The notes under the pieces are model-generated. The model did no database searches. It worked only from the letters and a program-made list of their open reading frames with translations, and was not told the DNA's origin. DNA of 64,000 nt, from positions 177,420-241,419 of the forward strand of contig NZ_RBZP01000003.1 in assembly GCF_003628505.1 (NCBI RefSeq), read 5' to 3'. The DNA is from Oceanobacillus halophilus (GTDB lineage: Bacteria; Bacillota; Bacilli; Bacillales; Amphibacillaceae). Within the stretch, counting starts at the first letter, position 1. The number at the start of each line of letters is the position of its first letter. Both the position numbers and the translations under genes were made by a program. This document shows, piece after piece, positions 1-9,351 of the stretch.

Positions 1-1242
1 TCTGGTGTAAGTGGAGAAAGGATAGCAAAGAGACTCGATGAAATATCCAGAATTGGGGCGGAAGAAAATAATGGCGTAACCCGCATTGGCTATTCACGCG
101 AAGAAAAAAGAGCAAAGGAATTAGTTGCTGGCTGGATGAAAGAAGTGGGATTAGAAGTATCGATGGACGGTGCTGGAAATGTTTTTGGTAGATTAGAAGG
201 TGAAAATAAAGGTCCTGCCATCCTGTCAGGCTCTCATTTGGATAGTGTACCAAAAGGCGGCAATTTTGATGGTCCATTAGGAGTTCTAGCTGCACTTGAA
301 GTAGTGGAAGCTTGGAGACAAACAGGTTACACACCACCGTTTCCTTTTGAAGTAGTGATTTTTTCAGATGAAGAAGGATCCAGGTTTAATGCTGGAATGA
401 CTGGTAGTGAATCTTTTATGGGAAAAATGAAGAGTGAGGATTTAGATAATCTAATCGACCAAGAAGGCAATACGTTTGATGAAGTGATTAAAATCTATGA
501 TAGCAGTCGAGAAAAGTTTTTGAATCCATCCAGTAAAGAAAAGGATATCCAATTGTTTGTGGAAGTGCATATTGAACAAGGAAAGGTGTTGGAAAAACAC
601 AATCAGCCAGTAGGAATTGTGAGTGGTATCGCAGGACCAGCTTGGTTAGAAGTTACCTTTGAAGGGCAGGCAGGGCATGCTGGGAATACGTCAATGGAGA
701 ATCGAAAAGATCCAGTCATTGCTGCCGGGATTTTTGTCAGTGAAATCGAGGCTTTGCCAAGAAAAGTAAGTGAGATGGCAGTTGCTACCGTAGGAAAATT
801 AAAAGTTTTGCCAAATGGCGTAAATGTTATCGCACAAGAAGTCAATCTTATGGTAGATATACGAGATATCCGTGAAGAAACAAGAGACAGATTAATAGAA
901 TTAATTTATCAAAAGGCTGAAGAAGTGGCAGATAAAAGAGGTATAGAGGTAACATGGAATCTCAACACTAAAATCCGCCCGCTCCCAATTGAAAAGAATT
1001 TGCAGGAGAAGTTAGCAAATGTTATGGATGAAATGAATATCGAACCAATTTATATCCCTAGTGGAGCAGGCCATGATTCGATGATTGTCGGCGAGGAGAT
1101 ACCGGTAGCAATGCTATTTGCCAGAAGCAGAGATGGGATTAGTCATAACCCAAAAGAATGGACGTCATTGGATGATTGTGTCTTGTCTGTACATGTGTTG
1201 AAGAAGTTTGTGGAAAAAGAGATGATAGAGAAGGCAGATTAA
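1..1242 (+). CDS. N-carbamoyl-L-amino acid hydrolase / allantoate amidohydrolase family (5' partial)
   Basis: The frame is open from base 1, so the gene begins a few codons left of the window; an internal ATG at 136 is not the start because the open part before it encodes the family's N-terminal stretch (GVTRIGYSREEKRA). It belongs to the M20 metallopeptidase-like hydantoinase/carbamoylase family, cytosolic zinc or manganese enzymes that hydrolyse N-carbamoyl amino acids or allantoate in purine/hydantoin breakdown. Metal-binding motifs are visible in order: SGSHLDSVPKGGNFDG (His, Asp), SDEEGSRF (Glu), VHIEQG (His) and the late SHNPKE (His), with GAGHDSM between. The 414 codons present (with stop) match the usual length of about 410. 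Substrate cannot be told from sequence; no hydantoinase or ureide genes are in view. It converges on the threonine aldolase gene. Confidence 0.88.
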   Translation, partial: SGVSGERIAKRLDEISRIGAEENNGVTRIGYSREEKRAKELVAGWMKEVGLEVSMDGAGNVFGRLEGENKGPAILSGSHLDSVPKGGNFDGPLGVLAALEVVEAWRQTGYTPPFPFEVVIFSDEEGSRFNAGMTGSESFMGKMKSEDLDNLIDQEGNTFDEVIKIYDSSREKFLNPSSKEKDIQLFVEVHIEQGKVLEKHNQPVGIVSGIAGPAWLEVTFEGQAGHAGNTSMENRKDPVIAAGIFVSEIEALPRKVSEMAVATVGKLKVLPNGVNVIAQEVNLMVDIRDIREETRDRLIELIYQKAEEVADKRGIEVTWNLNTKIRPLPIEKNLQEKLANVMDEMNIEPIYIPSGAGHDSMIVGEEIPVAMLFARSRDGISHNPKEWTSLDDCVLSVHVLKKFVEKEMIEKAD

Positions 1243-1251
1243 AACGAAACG

Positions 1252-1278
1252 GCCTCACTTCATACATGGAAGTGAGGC
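1252..1278. terminator. Bidirectional hairpin between convergent genes
   Basis: Perfect 10-bp stem GCCTCACTTC/GAAGTGAGGC with a short loop, ten bases after the carbamoylase stop. T-richness is weak on the plus side and better on the minus side (CGTTTCGTTTT), so it may serve both convergent genes. Confidence 0.6.
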
Positions 1279-1311
1279 ACCTTTACTAGGTAGAAGTTTC
1301 CTTTTTTAACT

Positions 1312-2340
1312 TTATTGAACTCGAGCAACCCTGGTCATTACAGCTACCGCTTGCTCGATAGCTTCTTTCGTAATATCCAAATGAGTAACAAAACGAATGG
1401 TATGAGTACCAAACCTGCTTGCAAGTACGCCTTGTTTCTGTAATGCATCAAGAAACTCATCTGAAGTATATCCAGTTTCTTGCACATTTGCTAATACGAT
1501 ATTGGTTTCAACGGTATTTTCAAGTTTAAGCCCAGATATGTTAGCTATTCCTTCAGCCAGAGTTTGAGCGTTCTTATGGTCCTCTACTAAGCGATCCGCG
1601 TTTTCCTTTAATGCGACAAGGCCAGGGGCAGCGATTATTCCTGCTTGTCTCATTCCTCCACCTAAACGTTTTCTCCATTTTCTTGCTTTTGCGATGAATT
1701 CTTCGGTTCCAGCGATGATAGAACCGACTGGGGCACCTAACCCTTTGGATAAGCAGAATTGAACGGTATCTACATTTTTGGCGTATTCTTTTATGGAAAT
1801 ACCTGAAGCTGCGGATGCATTGAATAGTCTAGCCCCATCTAAATGGACTGCTACTTGATTTTCTTGAGCAATTTGGTAGATTTCCTGCATATTTTCCAAA
1901 GGCAAAATGGCACCACCAGCTAGGTTATGCGTGTTTTCCAAACAAATTAAGGACGTTTCAGGAAAGTGGATATCGTCAGCACGAATGGCGTTCCGAACGT
2001 CTTCCGTATTCATTGCGCCTCGAGTTCCTTGAAGTGGACGGGGCTGAACGCCTGATAAAGCTGAAATTGCTGCACCCTCAAATAGGTATATATGTGAATT
2101 CGCTTCCAGGATGACCTCCTCTCCTGGTTTACAATGTGTCAATGCAGCAATTTGATTCCCTTGTGTTCCGCTTGTAACAAATAATGCTTTTTCTTTTCCT
2201 AGCATCTCTGCAGCGGTATCTTCTAACAAGTTAACTGTCGGGTCCTCTCCATAAACATCATCGCCGACTTCTGCACTATAAGCCATTTTTCTCATGTTAT
2301 CCGTTGGTTTGGTGACAGTATCACTTCGCAAATCTATCAT
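1312..2340 (-). CDS. ltaE: Low-specificity L-threonine aldolase
   Basis: PLP-dependent enzyme cleaving L-threonine/allo-threonine to glycine and acetaldehyde in the cytosol. The 342-residue length is typical. The N-terminus MIDLRSDTVTKPT and the motifs GDDVYGEDPT (about 27-36), SGTQGN, HLDGAR (about 166-171) and the PLP lysine in LSKGLGAPVGS (Lys199) are the family signature. ATG start is supported by GAAGGA seven bases upstream on the minus strand. It stands alone, convergent with the carbamoylase gene. Confidence 0.93.
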   Translation of the reverse strand: MIDLRSDTVTKPTDNMRKMAYSAEVGDDVYGEDPTVNLLEDTAAEMLGKEKALFVTSGTQGNQIAALTHCKPGEEVILEANSHIYLFEGAAISALSGVQPRPLQGTRGAMNTEDVRNAIRADDIHFPETSLICLENTHNLAGGAILPLENMQEIYQIAQENQVAVHLDGARLFNASAASGISIKEYAKNVDTVQFCLSKGLGAPVGSIIAGTEEFIAKARKWRKRLGGGMRQAGIIAAPGLVALKENADRLVEDHKNAQTLAEGIANISGLKLENTVETNIVLANVQETGYTSDEFLDALQKQGVLASRFGTHTIRFVTHLDITKEAIEQAVAVMTRVARVQ

Positions 2341-2512
2341 AATTAATCCTTCGTTTGATGAAAAAGTATTATAGAATAAATGTAAACCTATTTCTAGTTG
2401 AATACAATATAAAATGAAGTTCTATTTTGATGAATATAAAAAATAAATTCAAGAATTGTGCTAAAAAGACTACTATATAGTTAAGTGGGATATTCTTAGA
2501 GGGAGTTGATTA

Positions 2513-2983
2513 ATGATGGGTGTTAAGGTTAAACTAGATGATATTATAGAGGGAATGGAATTTCAATCTGATGAAAGTTTAAGATTACTTAACATAAAAA
2601 CGGGTAAAGTTATATTTATTGACCGTTATTTTCTGACACAAGCTGAAGATGGGGAGCCCTTTGACCATATGAATGACTGGATGCAAGAACAAATGGAAAT
2701 AGCCTACGATGTCGCTAAGTATGTTGAAAATTATAGAGAACTGCCTACTTCTTTTGAAATCAATGAATATGAAATAATGGAAGACTTTTGCTATGAAGTA
2801 AAAAGCAATGGTAAGAGAGACCGATTGCTCCGTGCAATTAATGGTAGAGGTGCATTTAGAAGGTTTAAGAATACGGCTATTAAACTTGAGTTAATTGAAG
2901 ACTGGTATGATTACCGTGATGAAAGGTATAAACAAATTGCGATTGCATATTGCAAGGGCTTAGGACTAAATTATGTAGAATAA
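2513..2983 (+). CDS. UPF0158 family protein
   Basis: Cytosolic acidic protein of 156 residues resembling the UPF0158 family of unknown function (conserved regions VKLDDIIEGME near the start, ending in IAIAYCKGLGLNYVE). Two adjacent ATG codons follow GGGAG; the first is taken, the second would shorten the protein by one residue. Followed directly by its own terminator, so it is a single-gene unit. No function can be given. Confidence 0.75.
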   Translation: MMGVKVKLDDIIEGMEFQSDESLRLLNIKTGKVIFIDRYFLTQAEDGEPFDHMNDWMQEQMEIAYDVAKYVENYRELPTSFEINEYEIMEDFCYEVKSNGKRDRLLRAINGRGAFRRFKNTAIKLELIEDWYDYRDERYKQIAIAYCKGLGLNYVE

Positions 2984-2988
2984 GACGG

Positions 2989-3020
2989 AAGAGCTATCCA
3001 AAATGGGTAGCTCTTTTATA
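2989..3020 (+). terminator. Intrinsic terminator
   Basis: Stem AAGAGCTA/TAGCTCTT, loop of about 11 bases, then TTTTAT. Directly after the UPF0158 gene and before the convergent XRE-like gene. Confidence 0.75.
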
Positions 3021-3037
3021 ATGGACTATTTAAGTAT

Positions 3038-3526
3038 TTATCCTATCAAAGGCTCCAAACTAAAATAATCCAGTGCCTCGTTAACATCGAGGATATTCGT
3101 TATTTTATTTTCTAAGCAATACTGGATGACTAAATCTCTCGTATCGTTATTTGTAAGCGAAAAACCAGCAGCATGCAGTAGCTTATCGGCATCCTCTCTA
3201 TCCAGTTCTAAAGCAAATGCAAGAGCAATGAGTGTGTTTTTCTTGGGAAGGTAACCTTTATTGCTACGGATTTTCGAAAAATGCCTACGGTCGATTCCAG
3301 CTCGCTTATAAACATCTGGATCACGTAGGCCGGACTTATCAATATAACGAAATAATACTTGCTGAAAAGTTGGTTCTCTTTTGCTTTCTATGTAATCCTC
3401 TAATTCTACCTCTTTCGTTAAGTAATCTGCGTCGAATGCCTCATGAAGCGAATATAGGACTTCCTCCTGATGTTGATGAAGCTGTATATAATCTTCTATT
3501 TCTTTAAAAATTTTTTGATCAAGCAT
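3038..3526 (-). CDS. XRE-like helix-turn-helix regulator paired with a vWA gene
   Basis: 162 residues. The middle (about 65-125: DVYKRAGIDRRHFSKIRS... then NTLIALAFALELDREDADKLLHAAG) reads as a lambda-repressor-like helix-turn-helix, while the N-terminal helix-rich part and the C-terminal tail have no motif I recognise. Start ATG at 3526 lies eight bases from GGAGG. It is divergent from the vWA gene, with only about 100 bp between; XRE-type proteins of this kind often sit beside vWA proteins, suggesting it controls or partners with that gene. Target and signal unknown. Confidence 0.7.
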   Translation of the reverse strand: MLDQKIFKEIEDYIQLHQHQEEVLYSLHEAFDADYLTKEVELEDYIESKREPTFQQVLFRYIDKSGLRDPDVYKRAGIDRRHFSKIRSNKGYLPKKNTLIALAFALELDREDADKLLHAAGFSLTNNDTRDLVIQYCLENKITNILDVNEALDYFSLEPLIG

Positions 3527-3547
3527 GCATCATACCTCCAAGAAAAT

Positions 3548-3564
3548 GTCGCTTAACAGGCGAC
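3548..3564. promoter_or_regulatory. Inverted repeat in the divergent XRE/vWA promoter region
   Basis: GTCGC-N7-GCGAC, the only clear dyad between the two divergent genes; a candidate operator for the XRE-like protein. Short, so it could be chance. Confidence 0.3.
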
Positions 3565-3626
3565 CAAATCGTGAAACTATTACATTAAGATTATAGCATA
3601 ACGAAGGGTATAGGAGGTTGATTCAC

Positions 3627-4208
3627 ATGAACAGCGAGGTGACTGAAATCATTTTTTTACTTGACCGTAGTGGTTCCATGTCAGGACTGGAAGAGGACAC
3701 GATTGATGGATTTAATTCTATGATAAAGAGTCAATCGGAAAGGTTTGGTGATACGCTACTCACCACTATCCTTTTTGATGATCAGTATGAGGTGTTATGG
3801 AATGGTGTAGATGCCAGTTCTGCTGTACTTACGGAAAAAGAATACTATGTTAGAGGTACAACTGCCTTATTGGATGCTGTTGGGAAAACGATTTTGGATG
3901 TTGGATACAGATTGTCCAAAACCACGGGAAGTCAAAAAACAGACAAGGTCATCTTCGTTATCACAACTGATGGGATGGAAAATGCAAGCCATGAGTTTAC
4001 GTATGAAAAGGTGAAAAATCTCATCAACCACCAGCAGGATAAATATAATTGGGAATTTATCTTTATGGGAGCAAACATAGATGCTGCTCAAGAGGCAAAC
4101 TGTATAGGAATAGATACGGATAGTGCTTATAGTTTTGAAGCATCAACAAAAGGCGTGGAAAAAATGTATGACTTGGTGAATGAAGCCATCACCCTTCGAA
4201 GAGATTAG
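3627..4208 (+). CDS. von Willebrand factor A domain protein
   Basis: The whole 193-residue product is one vWA domain. The MIDAS metal site is intact: DRSGS near residue 12, the threonine in RGTTALLDAV, and TTDGMEN. Such cytosolic vWA proteins act as metal-dependent protein-interaction modules. ATG at 3627 is chosen because GGAGG lies nine bases before it; the upstream TTG at 3618 abuts the ribosome site. Divergent from the XRE-like gene and followed 34 bases later by the DUF4352 gene, so possibly cotranscribed with it. Confidence 0.8.
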   Translation: MNSEVTEIIFLLDRSGSMSGLEEDTIDGFNSMIKSQSERFGDTLLTTILFDDQYEVLWNGVDASSAVLTEKEYYVRGTTALLDAVGKTILDVGYRLSKTTGSQKTDKVIFVITTDGMENASHEFTYEKVKNLINHQQDKYNWEFIFMGANIDAAQEANCIGIDTDSAYSFEASTKGVEKMYDLVNEAITLRRD

Positions 4209-4242
4209 GGACACATCTAATAATTTAGAGGAGAGATTTAAA

Positions 4243-4869
4243 TTGAGTAAAGAAAAAGTGAAAAAACCATTTTATAAGAAGGTTTGGGTATGGATTGTAG
4301 CAATTATTATTGTTTTTGCTATAGCTAGCGGTGGCAATGCAGATACAGAAACTACAAGCGATAGTGAAGAAACAGGATTAGAGAGTAAGGAAGAAGCTGA
4401 AGAAACCAAAGACGATAAAGATGAGGCATCAGGAGAAGTCACAACTGCTAAAATGGGGGAAGCAACAACAATTGGAGATGTCACGTTCACGGTAAACGAT
4501 GTAGAGGAAACCAATGAAATAGACAGTGGAAATGAGTTCATTGAAAATGCAACAACCGATGGGAAATTTGCTGTCTTAGATGTAACGGTTCAAAACGATA
4601 AGAATGAATCCATCACTATTGATTCCAGCTATTTCAAAATCATCACTGGAGATGGTGTAGAATATGATCCGAATACAGATAGAGAAGTGATGATGGCAAT
4701 GGGGGAAGAATTGGATGACTTCTTCCTGGAACAAATAAATCCTGGACTCTCAAAAACTGGGAAAGTTGTGTTTGAAGTTGGAGGAGATGTTGATCTTACT
4801 AATGCGGTCTTAAAGGCTCAAACGGGGTTTTGGGGGACAGAGTCTATTGAGATAGCTTTGGGTGAATAG
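4243..4869 (+). CDS. Membrane-anchored DUF4352 protein
   Basis: About 208 residues: short basic cytosolic tail, one membrane helix (VWVWIVAIIIVFAIASGG, about residues 13-30), a Glu/Asp-rich linker, then an extracellular Ig-like DUF4352 (Telokin-like) domain with GKFAVLDVTVQNDKNESI. TTG at 4243 follows GAGGAGAG by seven bases and is preferred over the ATG at 4180, which lies inside the vWA gene. The acidic linker is typical of surface proteins of salt-tolerant bacilli. Function unknown; DUF4352 proteins are generally cell-surface. Confidence 0.75.
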   Translation: MSKEKVKKPFYKKVWVWIVAIIIVFAIASGGNADTETTSDSEETGLESKEEAEETKDDKDEASGEVTTAKMGEATTIGDVTFTVNDVEETNEIDSGNEFIENATTDGKFAVLDVTVQNDKNESITIDSSYFKIITGDGVEYDPNTDREVMMAMGEELDDFFLEQINPGLSKTGKVVFEVGGDVDLTNAVLKAQTGFWGTESIEIALGE

Positions 4870-4896
4870 AGTTTGATAGTTTAAAAGAAGCTAAGG

Positions 4897-4935
4897 AAGG
4901 ACGATTAGCATTACAAGCTGTCGTCCTTATCTTTT
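4897..4935 (+). terminator. Intrinsic terminator
   Basis: AAGGACGA/TCGTCCTT stem with a 16-base loop, followed by ATCTTTTTT. Ends the vWA-DUF4352 unit. Confidence 0.75.
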
Positions 4936-4940
4936 TTAGA

Positions 4941-5201
4941 TTAATCTGATTCACTTATTTTAGATTCTTTTTTCTTCATCTCTGCAATAATATCATCATC
5001 CTCTGCGTTATCCCTTGTCACTTTCTGGGTGAGAATTGCACCTACTGCGACTAATAACATGACAGCCACGTAATATCCTTTTTCGTGTAATTCCATATCT
5101 GCATTGTAAAGACCAATTAAAAATAAGCCGACACCTGCTGCTAAGGTGAAATAGGCTAAAAAGGTAAATGCAGAAGTGTTTCTTCGCCTGTACCTGTTCA
5201 T
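4941..5201 (-). CDS. YiaA/YiaB-like two-helix membrane protein
   Basis: 86 residues with two membrane helices (about 11-31 and 42-60) separated by LYNADMELHEKGYY, the pattern of the YiaA/B two-helix family; charged C-terminal tail. Inner-membrane location expected, function unknown. Good AGGAGGTTATAAGG ribosome site upstream on the minus strand. The 283 bases to the next gene hold no visible feature beyond AT-rich promoter sequence. Confidence 0.65.
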   Translation of the reverse strand: MNRYRRRNTSAFTFLAYFTLAAGVGLFLIGLYNADMELHEKGYYVAVMLLVAVGAILTQKVTRDNAEDDDIIAEMKKKESKISESD

Positions 5202-5484
5202 CCTTATAACCTCCTTGTTTCTTTTCTCTGATAAATATACTTAGCTAATTGACTAAAAAGAACCGATTTTGTGTCATTCGAAGGTTGGATATAGTTAGAT
5301 GTAGATAAATAAATATTGTATTGTAATCAAAAGAATAAAATAATACCCACATTTCACAATTTAACAACATCTATTAATCACCCTAACTATGCTTTCAATG
5401 ATTGTAGTTTTGTATTATAGTAGGTTCTGCTGTGAGGTTTTATATATATTACATACTTACATAGAAGAAAGGTTGGGATGAATA

Positions 5485-5985
5485 ATGAAGAAAGGTTTAT
5501 TGATATTGCTTATGGGAGCGCTATTGATTTTCACAACTGCTTGTGGAACTAGTGTAGAGGAAGAAGCTACGGACTCAGAAAATACAGGGGAAGAAACAAA
5601 TGCAAGTACAGAAACAGAAGAGGCGAACGAAGCGGAAGTCGCAATTGCAGTAGTAGAAGATAGCTTGAAATATGCACAAGAAGAGGATTTGGACGGATAT
5701 TTGAATACGTTTGTTACCGATGTTCAAGATGATAAACGTACAGTAATGGAAGAGACTTTTGCTAACTTTGATCTTGAATATGAAATTATTACTACCGATG
5801 TTGTCATTGAAAGTACGGCAACCATGGTTTTAGATTTTAATCTAAAAACAGTAGCTACAGATGTAACAGAAGGACAAGAATTTGTTGATAACATTGCAAC
5901 AGTACAATATAACATGAACAAAGAAGACGGTGAATGGAAGATTTATTCAACAGAGATTGTTGAAGAGGCTCCGATTGAGGAGTAG
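5485..5985 (+). CDS. Lipoprotein with NTF2-like fold
   Basis: 166 residues. Signal peptide MKKGLLILLMGALLIFTTAC ends in a lipobox with Cys20, so the protein should be lipid-anchored outside the membrane. A Glu/Thr-rich linker (about 22-50) precedes a domain (about 52-160) whose pattern (AVVEDSLKYAQEEDLDGYL) resembles NTF2/SnoaL-like lipoproteins. Role unknown. Single-gene unit with its own terminator. Confidence 0.7.
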   Translation: MKKGLLILLMGALLIFTTACGTSVEEEATDSENTGEETNASTETEEANEAEVAIAVVEDSLKYAQEEDLDGYLNTFVTDVQDDKRTVMEETFANFDLEYEIITTDVVIESTATMVLDFNLKTVATDVTEGQEFVDNIATVQYNMNKEDGEWKIYSTEIVEEAPIEE

Positions 5986-5993
5986 GGATTTTG

Positions 5994-6021
5994 GAAAGCT
6001 ATCCGGTTGGGTGGCTTTTTT
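5994..6021 (+). terminator. Intrinsic terminator
   Basis: AAAGC..CC/GG..GGCTTT stem followed by six T residues, just after the lipoprotein stop. Confidence 0.7.
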
Positions 6022-6074
6022 AATATCTTTATAACTTCACTGCAACAGGACTTACCCCTTATTTCTAGCATAAC

Positions 6075-6109
6075 GGCCAACTTCCTTAATCTGAGAAAGT
6101 TGGCCTTTT
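6075..6109 (+). terminator. Second hairpin before the helicase gene end
   Basis: Perfect 9-bp stem GGCCAACTT/AAGTTGGCC with TTTTC after it on the plus strand. It lies 40 bases beyond the 3' end of the minus-strand helicase; no plus-strand gene directly precedes it except the lipoprotein. Confidence 0.55.
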
Positions 6110-6149
6110 CATAAAGTAATCCTATTATTTGGGTATTCTAATTTATTAT

Positions 6150-9100
6150 TTAAACAATACTCTTATTAGCCTTAGGCAACAACTCTGGTGGCAGTTCCTC
6201 TTTTAACCTCCATATAAAACTAATAGGCCTTTCACCAGAATGACTTACATAGTCACAAGTCCCTAAAAAAGTAAATGATGCTGTATATCCATTTTCCTTT
6301 TTATATTCTCTAACACACATGGCTATCTTATGATCTAGTGACTTATGATTGATATATCTTTGTGCCGTTTTACTCGTCTCCCGTAAAGTACTCTGTGTCT
6401 GCCAATGAAATAGTTTTTCATTTATTGCATAATCTTCGTATAATGTTGAAGGTGAGAAATCTTTCTCCGACTTGTTAAGCGTAGTGAAGAATATATCTAA
6501 TTTTTTATCCTTAAAATGTTTAACTCCCTCTCTAAATGCAGGGCATTTCTCTTCATTAAAGTATCCTAGTGCAGCCATAATTTGTTCTTTAGAATAGGTA
6601 GAGTGAACGGTTAATGGTGTGACAAAGTCAAAATCATTATCTATTTCCAATGTTTTAATTGATTGATAATTAAACTCTAATATTTGGAGGATTTCCATTC
6701 GTATTTGGTCGTTTTCCAAAATCTTCTCCAAACCGGTTTTAATTGTAGAAAATCCTTCTTTTACTGGCTCTTTTTGATAGAAAGTATAATACAGCATGTT
6801 CACCATTAATTTTTCTTCTTCATTACTCGAATAAATTTGTCCATTTGATCGAACATATTTAATAAAGAAATCCAGAAGTTTCCTTAAATTCAATGGGAAA
6901 AGTTTGTGCAACCTTTTAACTATTTTCTCTTCACTTACGTAAAAGAAGTTTTCTGCTAAACCAGCTTCAACCAACATGCGTTGAAAGGAACGATTACCAT
7001 TCTTCCCATAAAAATCATATAATGATAAATTATAATGTCTTAAAAATGTAGATAATTTAAGTTCCAATCCGGTATCTTGATTAAAAGTTCTCATCTTGTT
7101 TATCAAATTTTGTTTTGTATTGGTTGACGCTTTAATATTTCTAAGAACATATTCTTTTGCTTGCGTCTCTAATAAGATAAAACTACCTCTCGGCAAGTTT
7201 GAGAAACCATTATCTACATAATATTGTATGGAGTGCTTGGTCTTTCCTATAAGTGTGCGAAATTTCTCCTCAAAATTATAATTTTTATGTGCTTGACCAA
7301 TAAAGTCTAAAACGGTTAGACACTCTTTTCCTTCCGCTAGTCTCAATCCTCTCCCTAATTGTTGGAGAAATACGGTTAAACTTTCTGTAGGACGCAGGAA
7401 TAAGATAGTATTTACATCTGGAATATCAACACCCTCATTGTAAAGATCAGCTACAAATATAAATTTTAGTTCTCCTGTTGTTAATTGATGTTGCGAATTT
7501 TTTCGTATTTCTTTTTCTGAACTTCCATGTAATGCTACAGAAGGAATATTATTCTCGTTGAAAACTTTAGCCATATAGTTTGCATGTTCAACGCCTGCGC
7601 AGAAACCAAGTCCTTTGATTTCATCTATGTCGGTTACATATTTATATAAACTGTTTATAATTTGGTTACTGCGTATCTTGTTATTCGTATATACATTTTC
7701 TAATTCCTTTAAATCATATCCTTTTCTGCTCCATTTAAGTGTAGATAAATCAACTGTATCGCTTACACCAAAATACTGGAATGGACTTAATAATTTTCGG
7801 TCAATTGCTTCGGTTAACCTCATTTCTGAAGCAATTTTTCCATCAAAATACCTTGTTATATCCTGTCCATCCATCCTTTCAGGAGTTGCAGTTAAGCCTA
7901 ATAGGATTTTCGGTTCAAAATGACTTAATAACGTTTGATATGATTTTGCTGCAGCATGATGAAATTCGTCTACAATAATAAAATCATAATAATCCTTAGT
8001 GAATTTCTCATGTAACTTCATACTATTAAAGGATTGGATACTAACAAATAAGTGATCAAGTGTTGCTGGAGTATTTCCTCCGACCAACAGGTCACCAAAA
8101 TTAAAATCTTTTAGTATGGCCCTAAACGTATCTCTGCTTTGCTTTAATATTTCCTCTCGGTGTGCAACAAAAAGTAGTTTAGCGCTATCTCTACTTTTTT
8201 TCATAAACGTCTTATAATCAAAAGCTGAGATTACAGTTTTTCCAACGCCGGTTGCAGCAACAAGAAGATTCTTTGTTCTTCCAAAGACTTCTCTCTCTAC
8301 CTGTAAATTCTCTAACATTTCCTTCTGATAATAATACGGCTGTATGTCTAAAGTAAACTGTACGTCGTTTTCTTCCAATTGTTTTTTCTTGCTTAATGCT
8401 AGTTTTAATTGGCTTTTACTTGATTCCTCTTCTCCATTAAATTCTTTAAACTCTCCATCATTCCAGTAACTCTCAAAGGTTGCTTCAAATTTTTTTATGA
8501 TATCGAAGGAATCTTTTTCCGTTACTTTCATATTCCATTCTAATCCAGAAGTTAAAGCTGGATTTGATAGATTAGATGATCCTATGTATGCTGTTGTAAA
8601 TCCAGTTTCTCTTTTAAACATATATGCTTTTGCATGAAGACGAGTACGATCAACATCATATGATATTTTTATTTCTGTATTTTTCAATTTGCTAAGTTCA
8701 ATAACAGCTTTGTAATCTGTTGCTTCCATATAGGATGTAGTTATTACCCTTAATTTTCCACCGTTTTCAGTAAAACTTTTTAATTCATCAATAATACAGC
8801 GAATACCACTCCATTTTACAAAAGAAACTAGGAAATCAAGCTTATCTGAGGACAATATTTCCTTTTTAAGTTCACTAAGCATATCAGGTTCGTATCTTGA
8901 GCCAGTAAACAAAGTGCTTTCTGATATGGAAGTCACAGGGCGAATCGGCTTTTGTTTTCTAATTCCCCTAACTGAATTAATTTTCGAATAAATAGAATGG
9001 AGGACTTCTCCTTTTTCATCAATCTGTAATCGCTTAAATTCATCTTCATCAAGCTGGTAGCTTAAAGTGGTTATTAATTCATTGCAAGCTTCAATCTGTT

Positions 9101-9308
9101 TAATCAATGCTTCTTTGTCATCAGATTCTTTGTCTCTTACATATTGGAGAGCTTTTCTTGTTACGTTCGAAATATAAGAGGATAGATATTTTCGGGCCTC
9201 TTCAACATCTAATGATTCCTTTTCCAACTGAAACTCATTAGCATCTATTAACTCTAGCTCTTTCTTCATTTTCTTGTTGATAATCTCTTCATAAATCCCT
9301 TTTTTCAT
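6150..9308 (-). CDS. PLD nuclease - SF2 helicase - DUF3427 protein
   Basis: Large cytosolic protein of 1052 residues. N-terminal helical region, then a phospholipase-D type nuclease domain (HKD motif HAKAYMF...IGSSNLS, about 225-250), a superfamily II helicase core (Walker A AATGVGKT about 351-358, DEFHH about 447-451, LTATPER about 471-478, QQLGRGLR in the C-terminal lobe), and a C-terminal DUF3427 region with the LNKSEKDFSPSTLYEDYAIN-type signature. This architecture is found in mobile, defence- or repair-associated loci. ATG at 9308 is taken: AAGGCGGTGA lies eight bases upstream, and the upstream GTG (9317) is part of that ribosome site. The NUDIX gene 43 bases upstream in the same direction is probably its operon partner. 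Confidence 0.85.
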   Translation of the reverse strand: MKKGIYEEIINKKMKKELELIDANEFQLEKESLDVEEARKYLSSYISNVTRKALQYVRDKESDDKEALIKQIEACNELITTLSYQLDEDEFKRLQIDEKGEVLHSIYSKINSVRGIRKQKPIRPVTSISESTLFTGSRYEPDMLSELKKEILSSDKLDFLVSFVKWSGIRCIIDELKSFTENGGKLRVITTSYMEATDYKAVIELSKLKNTEIKISYDVDRTRLHAKAYMFKRETGFTTAYIGSSNLSNPALTSGLEWNMKVTEKDSFDIIKKFEATFESYWNDGEFKEFNGEEESSKSQLKLALSKKKQLEENDVQFTLDIQPYYYQKEMLENLQVEREVFGRTKNLLVAATGVGKTVISAFDYKTFMKKSRDSAKLLFVAHREEILKQSRDTFRAILKDFNFGDLLVGGNTPATLDHLFVSIQSFNSMKLHEKFTKDYYDFIIVDEFHHAAAKSYQTLLSHFEPKILLGLTATPERMDGQDITRYFDGKIASEMRLTEAIDRKLLSPFQYFGVSDTVDLSTLKWSRKGYDLKELENVYTNNKIRSNQIINSLYKYVTDIDEIKGLGFCAGVEHANYMAKVFNENNIPSVALHGSSEKEIRKNSQHQLTTGELKFIFVADLYNEGVDIPDVNTILFLRPTESLTVFLQQLGRGLRLAEGKECLTVLDFIGQAHKNYNFEEKFRTLIGKTKHSIQYYVDNGFSNLPRGSFILLETQAKEYVLRNIKASTNTKQNLINKMRTFNQDTGLELKLSTFLRHYNLSLYDFYGKNGNRSFQRMLVEAGLAENFFYVSEEKIVKRLHKLFPLNLRKLLDFFIKYVRSNGQIYSSNEEEKLMVNMLYYTFYQKEPVKEGFSTIKTGLEKILENDQIRMEILQILEFNYQSIKTLEIDNDFDFVTPLTVHSTYSKEQIMAALGYFNEEKCPAFREGVKHFKDKKLDIFFTTLNKSEKDFSPSTLYEDYAINEKLFHWQTQSTLRETSKTAQRYINHKSLDHKIAMCVREYKKENGYTASFTFLGTCDYVSHSGERPISFIWRLKEELPPELLPKANKSIV

Positions 9309-9351
9309 TAATGTCACCGCCTTGTTAGGTTTGCATGACTCTTATACTATT

